A DNA stretch of 64,000 bases from Villigracilis sp900696595. Its GTDB lineage: Bacteria; Chloroflexota; Anaerolineae; Anaerolineales; Villigracilaceae. Positions 44,700 to 53,654 of this stretch are shown in pieces; the first letter of the stretch is position 1, and the number at the start of each line of letters is the position of its first letter. The stretch lies in NCBI GenBank assembly GCA_030263615.1, contig SZPH01000004.1, positions 1 through 64,000 on the forward strand, written 5' to 3'. Both the position numbers and the translations under genes were made by a program. Below the pieces are notes generated by a model. That model worked only from the letters and a program-made list of their open reading frames with translations, had not been told where the DNA came from and made no database searches.

Positions 44700-46046
44700 A
44701 TGTTCGACCTCCCCGATAACGAAATCCTCCCGCTTTCCAAAGAACACATCTTCTGGACCTGGTCTGCCCAGTCCAAAGTGAATCCCATCCCCGTCAAGCG
44801 CGCCCAGGGCGTTTACTTTTGGGATGTGGACGGTAAAAAATATCTTGACTTTAATTCGATGACGATGTGCGTCAATATTGGGCATGGCGACGAGCGCATT
44901 ATCAGAGCCATGCAGGAGCAGGCGGCGGAATTGCCGTATGCCGCGCCGGGTATGACGACGAAAATCCGCGCGCTGGCGGGCAGGGAAGTGGCTTCCGTTA
45001 CGCCGGGCGGGAAGTTGAGCAAAGTCCTGTTCACCCTCGGCGGCGCGGACGCGAACGAGAACGCCATCAAACTCGCGCGCGGTTATACGGGGCGGCATAA
45101 AATTCTTTCGCGTTATCGTTCGTATCACGGCGCAACGGCTGGGGCGATGGCGGCAACGGGCGACCCAAGGCGTAACGCTTGGGAGCCGAACCTGATGACG
45201 GGCGTCGTGCATTTTCTCGACCCGTATCGTTATCGTTCGACATTCCATCGCATGAACCCGAATATCTCAGAGGAGGAGTTTGCGCGGGATTATGTCAATC
45301 ACCTGGAAGAGATCATTTTGTACGAGGGGCCGGAATCAATTGCGGCGGTTCTGTTGGAATCGGTCACGGGCACGAATGGGATCATCGTCCCGCCGGATGG
45401 GTACATGCAGGGGGTGAGGAAACTCTGCGATAAATATGGAATTGTGATGATCTGCGACGAGGTGATGAGCGGCTTCGGGCGTACGGGAAAATGGTTCGCC
45501 GTTGAACACTGGGGCGTTGTGCCGGATATGATCACGATGGCGAAGGGACTGACCTCCGCGTATGCGCCGCTGGGGGCCGTGGCGATGAAGCCGGAGATTG
45601 CGGCGGCATTCGACGACCAGCCTTTCGAGAGCGGTCTGACTTATACGTCGCATCCCATTTCGCTCGCGGCGGCGGTGGCGAACATCCAAGCCATGAGGGA
45701 GGATAAAGTCGTCGAACAGGCGGCAGGCATGGGCGCAGTCCTGAGGCGCATGTTGACCGACCTGGGCGAGGCGCATCTCTCCGTCGGCGAAGTCCGCAGC
45801 ATCGGCTTGTTCGGCGTCATCGAATTGGTGAAAGATAGAAAGACCAAAGAACCGATGGCGCCGTGGAATGGATCGTCGCCGGAGATGACCGCATTAAGAA
45901 AATATTGTCTCGATAACGGTTTGTTTCTTTATACGCACTGGCATACTGTGTTGATTATTCCGCCGTTGATCATCAATGAAGCCGAATTGAAGGAAGGTTT
46001 CAATATTTTGAATGAAGCGTTGAAGATCGCCGATAAAAGCGCGTAG
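44700..46046 (+). CDS. Class III aminotransferase (PLP-dependent)
   Basis: This 448-residue fold-type I enzyme moves an amino group from an omega-amino compound to an oxoacid. GVYFWDVDGKKYLDFNSMT, the phosphate-binding GGADANENAIKLAR, RYRSYHGATAG, ICDEVMSGFGRTGKWF and the PLP lysine in MITMAKGLTSAYAPLG are all present. The sequence is closest in feel to taurine/beta-alanine-pyruvate aminotransferases, but the specificity is not certain. AAAGGA precedes the ATG. Confidence 0.92.
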   Translation: MFDLPDNEILPLSKEHIFWTWSAQSKVNPIPVKRAQGVYFWDVDGKKYLDFNSMTMCVNIGHGDERIIRAMQEQAAELPYAAPGMTTKIRALAGREVASVTPGGKLSKVLFTLGGADANENAIKLARGYTGRHKILSRYRSYHGATAGAMAATGDPRRNAWEPNLMTGVVHFLDPYRYRSTFHRMNPNISEEEFARDYVNHLEEIILYEGPESIAAVLLESVTGTNGIIVPPDGYMQGVRKLCDKYGIVMICDEVMSGFGRTGKWFAVEHWGVVPDMITMAKGLTSAYAPLGAVAMKPEIAAAFDDQPFESGLTYTSHPISLAAAVANIQAMREDKVVEQAAGMGAVLRRMLTDLGEAHLSVGEVRSIGLFGVIELVKDRKTKEPMAPWNGSSPEMTALRKYCLDNGLFLYTHWHTVLIIPPLIINEAELKEGFNILNEALKIADKSA

Positions 46047-46071
46047 ATGGCGCGAAGAGGTTTTGCGCCCG

Positions 46072-48099
46072 TTACGGCGCGGGCGGCGGGATGCGATCCG
46101 CGCCGGGCAACAGCGGCATCTCCGCCATGAGATAGACGACTTCATAGGCGATGTCGGCTCCGCACTCCCCGGCGAGCGCTTCAATGCGCCCGTTGCTGTT
46201 CGCGTCTTCGCCATAAAGTAAACGGCTCGAAACAAGAAGCATGTCGGCGATCGTCGCCTCCATCCCGGAGTCGAATTTCATTTCCCGTAATTTCAACGCA
46301 AGATCGAGCAATTGATTCCCGCGTTCTTCCATGCTCGCAACGCACGCGGCAAGGCTTTGCGTTGCTTCGATGATATTTTTTGTCGCGTCAGGCGCGGCGG
46401 CGGCGAATTGCGCATGGCTGAGCGTTTGCGTTAAATATCCCCGCTGAGCGGAATCGCCATTTTGCAACAGACCGAATCCATCCGTCGCGTCGCCAACCTC
46501 GCCGTCCCCATTCCAATCCTTATAAAGGTCCGCGTTTCCGCTCCCGACGAGCCCGTTGATGACCTCCTCGGCCGCCTGTCGCAGGGTTTCCTCGTCGCCC
46601 TCGTCGAACGCCGTATCGAGTTCCTCGACGGATATGACGATGTTGTCCGCCGCGATCCATAATCCCTGAATGAGCGCGATTCCCCCGGGCGCGCTGCCGA
46701 TGGCGACCAGCACATGCCGCGCGTGATTCAACGCCAGCGGAGGAAAGATGGACGACGCGACGACGTCTCCGCTCGATTCATTTGGATTGGGATCGTCGTT
46801 CGGTTCGAGCGTGATTTCGACCTGGTCGTACAGCCCGAGCAGGTTGCTCCCCTGTGGGTTGACGTACGTCAGCGAGCCGTTCAGCCCTTCGAATTGGATG
46901 ACGCCCAGGTTGAGCCGCTTTTCCCCGCCCTGCGAGAGGAACCACGCTTCGTAATGCGTTCCCTGCGCCGGGAGCGGAAGCCCGCTGACCGTGACGACCG
47001 TCTTATCCATCGGATTGTTGAAATCGAAGAAGGTCGCCTTCCCCACGATTTGATCCTTTTCGATGCGAGGCTGTAAAACGGGCGGGCGCAACATCCAAAT
47101 TCCGAAAAAGGCGACGATCGCAAACACAAGCAAGCCGCCGACGATAAATGGAAGGCGGGAGGGCGCGTTCGATTGCGGCGGCAGGAGAGGGCGCGCGACA
47201 AGCTCGCCGACTTTTTCCGTCCGTTCCGAAATTTTTCCCCCCTCGCTTGCGGCGATGAATTCTTCCGCAAATTCCCCCGCGGATTCAAAACGCTGCGCCG
47301 GATCCTTGGCGAGGGCGCGATTGATCACGGCTTGCAGGGCGGGAGAGAGGCCTGCGATGGGCGGCGGCGGCTCGTTCAAGTGTTTCATCAGCACGCCGAA
47401 GGTGGATTCGGCGTCGAAAGGCACCGCGCCCGCCAGCATTTCATACAGCACAACGCCGAGCGAGTAAATATCGGTTTTATGATTCACCCTGTCGCCGCGC
47501 GCCTGTTCGGGGCTCATGTAAGAGGGCGTGCCGAAGACGGCGCCGGTCGAGGTTTGAGTCGAAGAGTCGAGCAGGCGCACCAGCCCAAAGTCGGTCAGAA
47601 CCGGTTCCACATCCAAAGGCAGGGATTGACTCTCATCCACATCCGCGCTTTTTGAGCGAAGCAGGATATTGGCGGGTTTGATGTCGCGGTGGACGATGTT
47701 CTGACTGTGGGCATGATCCACCGCCGAGGCGATGGAAGCCAGCAGTTTTTTTACGATTTCGAGGGGAAGTTTTTCTCCGCGCGTTTGCAGCGCCTTGAGG
47801 TAGCCGCCGAGCGACGCGCCGGAGACCAGCTCCATCACGAGGCAGGGACGCCCGTCCGGCAGGTTGTAATCGTGGATTTGGATGATGTTCGGGTGCGAGA
47901 GGCTGGCGATCACCTGCGCCTCGCGCTCGAAACGCCTGCGCGATTCGGGGTCCTCGTCCACATGGTCGCGCATGATCTTGACCGCCACATCGCGTTCGAG
48001 CGTGGCGTGCCTGCCGAGATAGACCTCCGCCATTCCGCCGCGCGCGATGAGATTCCCGATGACGACGTTGCCGACGGTTCTTCCGCTCCACGATGACAT
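46072..48099 (-). CDS. PknB-type Ser/Thr protein kinase with extracellular RskA-like and EF-hand segments
   Basis: This 675-residue kinase has an N-terminal Hanks domain (about 10-275): GGMAEVYLGR, VAVKIM (Lys41), IVHRDIKPANILL and DFGLVRLLD. After a membrane segment (PFIVGGLLVFAIVAFFGIWM, about 345) comes an exported part resembling anti-sigma-K/RskA domains (GKATFFDFNNPMDKTVVTVS, AWFLSQGGEKRLNLG) and two Ca-binding-like loops (DWNGDGEVGDATDG, EDANSNGRIE). The kinase thus appears to sense a folded extracellular domain rather than PASTA repeats. TATAAT ends seven bases before the chosen ATG (48099), supporting this start over an open frame to 48195. Confidence 0.88.
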   Translation of the reverse strand: MSSWSGRTVGNVVIGNLIARGGMAEVYLGRHATLERDVAVKIMRDHVDEDPESRRRFEREAQVIASLSHPNIIQIHDYNLPDGRPCLVMELVSGASLGGYLKALQTRGEKLPLEIVKKLLASIASAVDHAHSQNIVHRDIKPANILLRSKSADVDESQSLPLDVEPVLTDFGLVRLLDSSTQTSTGAVFGTPSYMSPEQARGDRVNHKTDIYSLGVVLYEMLAGAVPFDAESTFGVLMKHLNEPPPPIAGLSPALQAVINRALAKDPAQRFESAGEFAEEFIAASEGGKISERTEKVGELVARPLLPPQSNAPSRLPFIVGGLLVFAIVAFFGIWMLRPPVLQPRIEKDQIVGKATFFDFNNPMDKTVVTVSGLPLPAQGTHYEAWFLSQGGEKRLNLGVIQFEGLNGSLTYVNPQGSNLLGLYDQVEITLEPNDDPNPNESSGDVVASSIFPPLALNHARHVLVAIGSAPGGIALIQGLWIAADNIVISVEELDTAFDEGDEETLRQAAEEVINGLVGSGNADLYKDWNGDGEVGDATDGFGLLQNGDSAQRGYLTQTLSHAQFAAAAPDATKNIIEATQSLAACVASMEERGNQLLDLALKLREMKFDSGMEATIADMLLVSSRLLYGEDANSNGRIEALAGECGADIAYEVVYLMAEMPLLPGADRIPPPAP

Positions 48100-48106
48100 G
48101 CGCCGG

Positions 48107-48112
48107 ATTATA
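48107..48112 (-). promoter_or_regulatory. -10 box of the PknB-type kinase gene (leaderless)
   Basis: TATAAT on the minus strand, seven bases before the ATG at 48099. Confidence 0.6.
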
Positions 48113-48119
48113 ACCGACA

Positions 48120-48157
48120 TAAAAAAACCTCCGAGGTTTTCGATAACCTCGGAGGTT
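48120..48157 (-). terminator. Terminator of the sortase-adhesin gene
   Basis: AACCTCCGAGGTT (48126-48138) and AACCTCGGAGGTT (48145-48157) pair perfectly; read on the minus strand the stem is followed by seven T. Confidence 0.85.
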
Positions 48158-48178
48158 CGTCGCATTGCCTGTTTCGAC

Positions 48179-51100
48179 CTACTCGTTTTCCACACTTACC
48201 AGTACTGCGCGGACGACGCGACGGAAGAAGTATGTGTCGCTGGAGGGTAGATATAACTGGCAGGTAATCAGCGTCAGATACGACTCTTCCTCAAGGTCTT
48301 CGAACGCAAAGCCGGTGGTGTAAGGGCGCGAGAGCCGCGAATTTGTGACTTCGAAGGTGTATTTCTCGCCGTACAGGTGGACGATGATCTGGTCGCCGTA
48401 TTTGAGTTTTCTCAGGTTCGCAAAGGGACCGTCCAGCCCGTCGGCGTTGACGACGTGAGCCGTCATGACCGAGTTGCCTTCCCAGGTTGGGAAGGCTGTG
48501 CCGTTCAGCCAGCCGACATTATTTGCAAGCCATGTCACATCCCATTCGCCTTCTGCGGATTGCGGAACGCCGACGATGGGGGTTTTCACTCCAAGAGCCG
48601 GGATTTCGATCCACAGGTTGCCGAGGTCCGCGTAAGCGAGTTTAACGGGCTGTTCCGGCAGGAGCGTGACGCGGTTTGGAGCGAAGCCCGTGGCGGGCAG
48701 GGCGGAGACATTGCTTGAAGAGATCTTATCGCTGTCTCTGTCTCCGCCTCCATCGCCGCCCGTGGTTGGAGGCGGCACAAGTTGGAAGTTGCGGACGAAG
48801 TCGGTGGCGTTTGCGATTCCATTCCCGGCAAGGGCAAGCAGGGGATTGTTCGCCTGCACGATGGATGTTGTGCCGCAGATATAAAGGCGGTAATAGCCCA
48901 CCGTGGTCAGCGGCGCGCTGAGGTTGAGGGTGGCGATGAATGGGCCTAAACCGCCGCCGTTGTTGTAGTTTGCCGATATAACCGGAATCGGGATGTCCGG
49001 CGCGACCACGCCGCCGACGCAGCCCAAAGTATTGAACACCCCGGTCGTGGAATAGAGGAGGCGGTAGTTGGCGGGGTTGGTGACGTCGTCCGCATTCATA
49101 TCGCCAGCCGGGTCGTAGACGTCCTTGTTGAACTGCGCGATCAATTGGCTGATGGAAAGAGCGGTCGAAATCGTTTCGCCCTCAGCCACATTCCCATCGC
49201 CCGTATCCGGGGTTGAGTTAATGAGCGGGACTTGAAGCAAGGCGGCGTCTATCACGATGCCTTTATTGTCGCCCAGCGACCCTGGGGCGCCCGGCGTTGG
49301 AAGAGAGAGATTCGCGTCGTTGAGAGCGACATCCCGGATCGTGCCGCCGTTAAGCGCAAGCGAACCCGCGGCGACATAATCCAGGTCCGGCGTGACGTCG
49401 CCGGTCACAACGGTGTAGGTGAACGTCAGGGTGTTTGTGCCGCTGCCCGACAAATAGTTTGCGATTCCATCAACTGCGCCCAGTTCGAGCGTAAGTTGCG
49501 GTACGCCGGTTACATTCACGGTCTCGCTAAAGACCACCTCGATCAGGATGACCGCGCCGGGGAAGTAGGTTCCGTCCGGTGTGGGCGAAGTTACGTTTAT
49601 CACTGTGGGACCGCCGGTGTCTATGATGAAGTCCGGGTCGCCGATGGCAAAAGGCGTCCATGGGCTTGCGGCGCCGCCGCTGTCAACAAAGCGATATTGC
49701 CACATGTATGAATCGGAGGGGAAGGGACCGCATGGTCCCGTATTTGCTTCGACGCCGCTGTTGGCAAAGGGGCTTGTGCAAGTTGCCGTGTTGGAAAAAG
49801 CCCCTGAGGTCGGCGCGACTTCCACTTCAAGAGTATATTGGTCGCCCTCGATATCCGTTGCAGTTCCTCTAAAGACCGCCTGGGTTTCGTTGGTCGTCCC
49901 GCCTTGGGGAATGAGAGTCACCGCATCCGTCCTGTATTGATTGGGGGCGGCGGTTTCGCCCGGCGCATCGTTGACCGGGGTGATGTTAATCGTCATGGTG
50001 TAGCTGGCGGCGCTATATAACGCGCCGTCGTACACCTCAAAATCGAAGGTTGCGTAAGCGGCGCCGTTTGCGTTTGATGCGGGGGCGAAGGTCAGCGTTG
50101 TAACATTGGCGCAGGTTCCGTTAAGCGGCACGTCCACGCCGAGGCATTGGAGAGTCCCGGCAGTTTCGAGCGCGGTCACGCGGATGCCGGAGAACGGATC
50201 GCCGTCAACGTCCGCATAAGGGGGCGCGGTCAGCGTTGTGAAATCGGCGACCGTGAACGTGTAAGTCGTGTCCTCGTTTGCGGTTACGGAGCCGTCGCCG
50301 CCCGTGGGCGCGGAATTGGACGCTTCATAGGAGCCGATCTCGCAATTGACGCCCACGGGGCGGGCGACGCCGTTTTGCGATTGATTGTTTGTCGAGGCGG
50401 CATTTGCGCAAATTGCATTGTTCCCTGCGTTAAGCGCCGGGCTGCCCGCGTTAAGCGGGAAGTAAGGCGGCGAACCGGCAAGCGCGCCCAGCAGCGGATC
50501 GCTGTTCGCAAACCCCCCTCCGCAGTCTCCGGAAGAGAATGAGATATTGTTCCCGCCGTCGGTTATGACTCCGCCGCAGTTGCCCGCCGCGCCGTTTTCC
50601 GTCCCGCCGCTCAGGATAGTGTTGGCGACCGTCAACGTTCCGGCATTCTGGAAAAGAATCCCGCCGTCGGCTGCGCCCGTCCCGGTATCGTTCGCGCTGT
50701 TCCCGGAGAAGGTGGCGTTATGAATTATGGCATTATCGTTCGACCAGACCGCGCCGCCCTGGGCGTTGCCGCCCGCCGCGCCCGTCTCGCTGACGGAGTT
50801 CCCCGAAAACGTCGTGTTTGCCAGGATGAAATTTGTCCCGGCGTTGGCAATAGCCCCGCCGCGCGCGTTATTGTTAGCAGTATTGGTGACGCTGTTGCCG
50901 ATGAAAGTTGACAGCCGAATGACGGTTCCATCCGCCGCGGCGGTATTTGAGATCGCGCCCCCATCCGTGTTGCCCGCGACGCCGGAGATGGAATTGTTTT
51001 GGAACAGGCTGTTCGAGATGACGGCTGGATTGCTCTGGTTGACGATTGCGCCGCCGTCGTCCTGCGCCGCGTTGCCTGTGAAAGCGCTATTGCTCACATT

Positions 51101-52651
51101 AAGGCTGGCGAGCGCGCTGGCGATAAACATTGCGCCGGCGTTGATCGCCGAATTGTTCAGGAAGTTCGAATTAGAAACGGAGAAGGGGGAATTGCCGTTG
51201 TGATAGACGGCGCCCCCGCCGCCGCCCGCCGTATTGTTGGAGAAGTTTACCCCGCTGGTATTGCCGATCGTGAGCGCGCCTCCCGCGCCGACGGCAATAC
51301 CGCCGCCGTTTCCGCTGGCGCTGTTGCCGGTAAACCCGCCGCCGTTGAGTTCCAATGTTCCAGCAAGAAGATAGACGCCCCCGCCGTCGTCAATTGTGGC
51401 GCTGTTCTGGTTGGTGAAATTGGTGTTGTCCACGTTGACGACGCCGGTCGCGCTTACAATAAAAATCGCGCCGCCGTCGCCAAGACCGGTGGAAAAATTC
51501 CCATTAAAAGCGCTGCCTGAAATGCTCAGGCTGTTCGTGGTGTGCCAGATGGCGCCGCCGTTGGCGACCGCCGAATTGTTCGTGAAGGTGGAATTGGCGA
51601 GCGTAAAATTGCCGCCGCTGCGAATGGCGCCGGCATTCCCAATAATCGCCGTGTTATTTGTAAACGTGGAGTTCGAGACTGTAAACGTACCGGCTGCGGT
51701 CGTATAAAAGAGCGCGCCGCCATAGGAGCCGGAATTGCCGGTGAACGTTCCGGTGACGGTCAGATCGCCCGCGTCGTTTGAGATCGCCCCGCCGTTGCCG
51801 GATGAAGAGTTGTTAATAAAAGAAACGGAGGCGGTGTTTCCAACCGTAAGCGAACCGCCGTCCTGAAAGATCGCCCCGCCATCCCCGTTGGTTGTGTGGT
51901 TGCCCGTAAAGTTTCCGCCGTTGATTTCCAACGTTCCAGCCAGGAGATGCAGCGCCGCCCCGTTGTCAATGGCGGCGTTGTTCTGATTTGTGAACACGCT
52001 ATTTAAAATTGTCATTGTGCCGACGCCATTGGCGATATAAACCGCCCCGCCGTCGTTCTGGGTATAGTTGCCGTCGAAGACGCTGTTGGAGATGGCTAGC
52101 GTCCCGTTGGTATGATAAACGGCGCCGCCGTTATTAACAGGGTTTGTGATGGTTCGATTGGCGTTGAACGTGGAAGAACTCACTGTAAGCCCGACCCCGC
52201 CCGCATATAGGATCGCGCCGCCGTTCCCGTTGACCTGCCCGTTCGACAAAGTAATATTTTGAACGGCGAACGCCCCGCCGGTCACGTTGAAAATTCGGAA
52301 CGCGCCGCCGCCGTCCACCGTCACTGTGCCGCCGCCGTCTATGGTCAATCCGTCAACGTCGGTAATGTTTGGCAGGGCGGCTATTGCGACGGTGATGGTC
52401 CCGACCGCCCCGGAAAATACGATGGTGTCTGCGCCCGTTCCCGCGCCGCAGTCCGGATTCACCGCCGCGTCGTTGTTTGCGTTGATGATCGCCTCCCGCA
52501 GCGAGCATTGCCCATCAATCGCAACCGCCCCGCCCGCATTGGTGGTTACGGTCAACGTGGCCGCCCGCGCCTGTCGGACCGGCGCCAACGACACCGCTAT
52601 GATCGCGATTAAACTTGCGGAAAGTAACTTCTGAAAAAACGGGTTTTTCAT
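48179..52651 (-). CDS. Large beta-helix adhesin with LPATG motif and C-terminal sortase domain
   Basis: This 1490-residue exported protein has a signal peptide (LLSASLIAIIAVSLAPVRQARA), a CSLREA motif (GQCSLREAIINANND), a long beta-helix of short Asn/Gly/Thr repeats (GGAIxNxxG; about 60-760), Ig/cadherin-like domains (about 790-1290), and LPATG at 1318-1322. From about 1335 follows a sortase fold: WIEIPALGVKTPIVGVP, TAHVVN (His1399), LTLITCQLY (Cys1464) and RRVVRAVL (the Arg). All three catalytic residues are present. A gene carrying both an LPXTG-type signal and its own sortase is unusual. ATG 52651 is chosen for the signal peptide. Confidence 0.88.
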   Translation of the reverse strand: MKNPFFQKLLSASLIAIIAVSLAPVRQARAATLTVTTNAGGAVAIDGQCSLREAIINANNDAAVNPDCGAGTGADTIVFSGAVGTITVAIAALPNITDVDGLTIDGGGTVTVDGGGAFRIFNVTGGAFAVQNITLSNGQVNGNGGAILYAGGVGLTVSSSTFNANRTITNPVNNGGAVYHTNGTLAISNSVFDGNYTQNDGGAVYIANGVGTMTILNSVFTNQNNAAIDNGAALHLLAGTLEINGGNFTGNHTTNGDGGAIFQDGGSLTVGNTASVSFINNSSSGNGGAISNDAGDLTVTGTFTGNSGSYGGALFYTTAAGTFTVSNSTFTNNTAIIGNAGAIRSGGNFTLANSTFTNNSAVANGGAIWHTTNSLSISGSAFNGNFSTGLGDGGAIFIVSATGVVNVDNTNFTNQNSATIDDGGGVYLLAGTLELNGGGFTGNSASGNGGGIAVGAGGALTIGNTSGVNFSNNTAGGGGGAVYHNGNSPFSVSNSNFLNNSAINAGAMFIASALASLNVSNSAFTGNAAQDDGGAIVNQSNPAVISNSLFQNNSISGVAGNTDGGAISNTAAADGTVIRLSTFIGNSVTNTANNNARGGAIANAGTNFILANTTFSGNSVSETGAAGGNAQGGAVWSNDNAIIHNATFSGNSANDTGTGAADGGILFQNAGTLTVANTILSGGTENGAAGNCGGVITDGGNNISFSSGDCGGGFANSDPLLGALAGSPPYFPLNAGSPALNAGNNAICANAASTNNQSQNGVARPVGVNCEIGSYEASNSAPTGGDGSVTANEDTTYTFTVADFTTLTAPPYADVDGDPFSGIRVTALETAGTLQCLGVDVPLNGTCANVTTLTFAPASNANGAAYATFDFEVYDGALYSAASYTMTINITPVNDAPGETAAPNQYRTDAVTLIPQGGTTNETQAVFRGTATDIEGDQYTLEVEVAPTSGAFSNTATCTSPFANSGVEANTGPCGPFPSDSYMWQYRFVDSGGAASPWTPFAIGDPDFIIDTGGPTVINVTSPTPDGTYFPGAVILIEVVFSETVNVTGVPQLTLELGAVDGIANYLSGSGTNTLTFTYTVVTGDVTPDLDYVAAGSLALNGGTIRDVALNDANLSLPTPGAPGSLGDNKGIVIDAALLQVPLINSTPDTGDGNVAEGETISTALSISQLIAQFNKDVYDPAGDMNADDVTNPANYRLLYSTTGVFNTLGCVGGVVAPDIPIPVISANYNNGGGLGPFIATLNLSAPLTTVGYYRLYICGTTSIVQANNPLLALAGNGIANATDFVRNFQLVPPPTTGGDGGGDRDSDKISSSNVSALPATGFAPNRVTLLPEQPVKLAYADLGNLWIEIPALGVKTPIVGVPQSAEGEWDVTWLANNVGWLNGTAFPTWEGNSVMTAHVVNADGLDGPFANLRKLKYGDQIIVHLYGEKYTFEVTNSRLSRPYTTGFAFEDLEEESYLTLITCQLYLPSSDTYFFRRVVRAVLVSVENE

Positions 52652-53174
52652 CAATGCGTCCTTGCCTTTTGGGCGGTGGATGGGCGCGTCCTCTTTCAAG
52701 GGCGGGTTCGATCTTGCCGCCGCTTTATGAAGCCGCTCAACCATGAGTTATTCTTGTTGAAATCGTTGGAATGTGTTTCATTTCAAGGGAAATCGTCCCG
52801 AAGATCGTTACGAAAACGAAAAAAACCTCTCGTGAAGACCTTTGGGGCGTTTTTCCTGATACCTCATTCGAAATGCGCCCAGACCGTTGAAATATTCACA
52901 CTCATTGCGCCGGATTTTCGTTGCGGTCGGCTCGCGGCAACCCGCTTCGCGCTCCTATTACGGCGGCTCCGGCTGCCTTTCACTTCTGCAAGGAATTGGG
53001 AGGATTTTAATTTAAACTTGGAAGATGTCAAGCGACGATTATCGAAATTCGCCAGATAATATGTTTTTACAATCTATGCGGGACACAACTGCCGCGCCTA
53101 CGGTCTTGTCGCGCAGTTTATATCCCGTCATAATTTGATTGATACAATTCACAGAAGAGGAATCAGTATTGCTT
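52652..53174. other. Intergenic region with long adhesin leader
   Basis: No gene is supported in this 520-base gap between the sortase-adhesin gene and pncC. On the minus strand a promoter at 53004-53031 would give the adhesin mRNA a leader of about 345 bases, which contains GC-rich stretches (GGCAGCCGGAGCCGCC) and a T-rich run but no known riboswitch that I could fit. On the plus side, TACAAT at 53143 could serve pncC. A plus-strand open frame of 127 codons here looks spurious. Confidence 0.5.
53004..53031 (-). promoter_or_regulatory. Promoter of the sortase-adhesin gene
   Basis: On the minus strand TTGACA (53031-53026), a 16-base spacer and TAAAAT (53009-53004). The predicted start is near 52996, far from the ATG at 52651. 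Confidence 0.6.
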
Positions 53175-53654
53175 ATGACACTCGAATCGCGTATAGGCGA
53201 CGTAATGAACCAAAAACGCCTCACCCTCGCCGCCGCCGAATCCTGCACCGGCGGACTCGTGTCCAGCCGCATCACGGATGTCCCCGGCTCATCCGCATAT
53301 TTTCTGGGCGGGGTTGTGGCGTACTCTTATGAAGCCAAAGCCTCCCTGCTTGGCGTTTCGTGGGATACGTTGAACAAATACGGCGCAGTTTCGCGCGAAA
53401 CAGTGATCGAGATGGCGCGCGGCGCGAGAAAACTTTTCAACGCCGATATCGCCGTCAGCATAAGCGGCATAGCGGGACCCGGCGGCGGGACGGACGCCAA
53501 ACCCGTAGGGACGGTCTGGGTCGGGCTGTCCGCTTCGGGCGGGGAAGAGGCGCGGCATTTCGTCTGGGAAGGCGATCGGATTCTCAATAAACAACTTTCA
53601 AGCGAAGCCGCGATGCAATTCATCCTCGATTATCTTGAAGGAAAGCTCGAATGA
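53175..53654 (+). CDS. pncC: Nicotinamide-nucleotide amidase (stand-alone CinA C-terminal domain)
   Basis: This 159-residue protein is the complete CinA-C domain: LTLAAAESCTGGLVSSRITD, SSAYFLGGVVAYSYEAKASL, SISGIAGPGGGTDAKPVGTV. ESCTGG with the nucleophile Ser is intact. It recycles NMN to nicotinate mononucleotide. ATG 53175 with GAGGAA upstream is preferred; a TTG at 53139 overlaps a possible -10 box. It overlaps the next gene by four bases (ATGA). Confidence 0.92.
   Translation: MTLESRIGDVMNQKRLTLAAAESCTGGLVSSRITDVPGSSAYFLGGVVAYSYEAKASLLGVSWDTLNKYGAVSRETVIEMARGARKLFNADIAVSISGIAGPGGGTDAKPVGTVWVGLSASGGEEARHFVWEGDRILNKQLSSEAAMQFILDYLEGKLE

Noticed and set aside
52652..52740. Cyclic di-GMP-I riboswitch in the adhesin leader
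   Set aside because: GGCAAGATC, a GAAA tetraloop and GGACGC occur on the minus strand, but the spacing and the second half of the motif do not fit the known consensus.
52676..53059. 127-codon plus-strand open frame upstream of pncC
   Set aside because: Low-quality composition (Arg/Leu/Phe-rich), no ribosome site, overlaps the predicted adhesin leader and promoter on the other strand.
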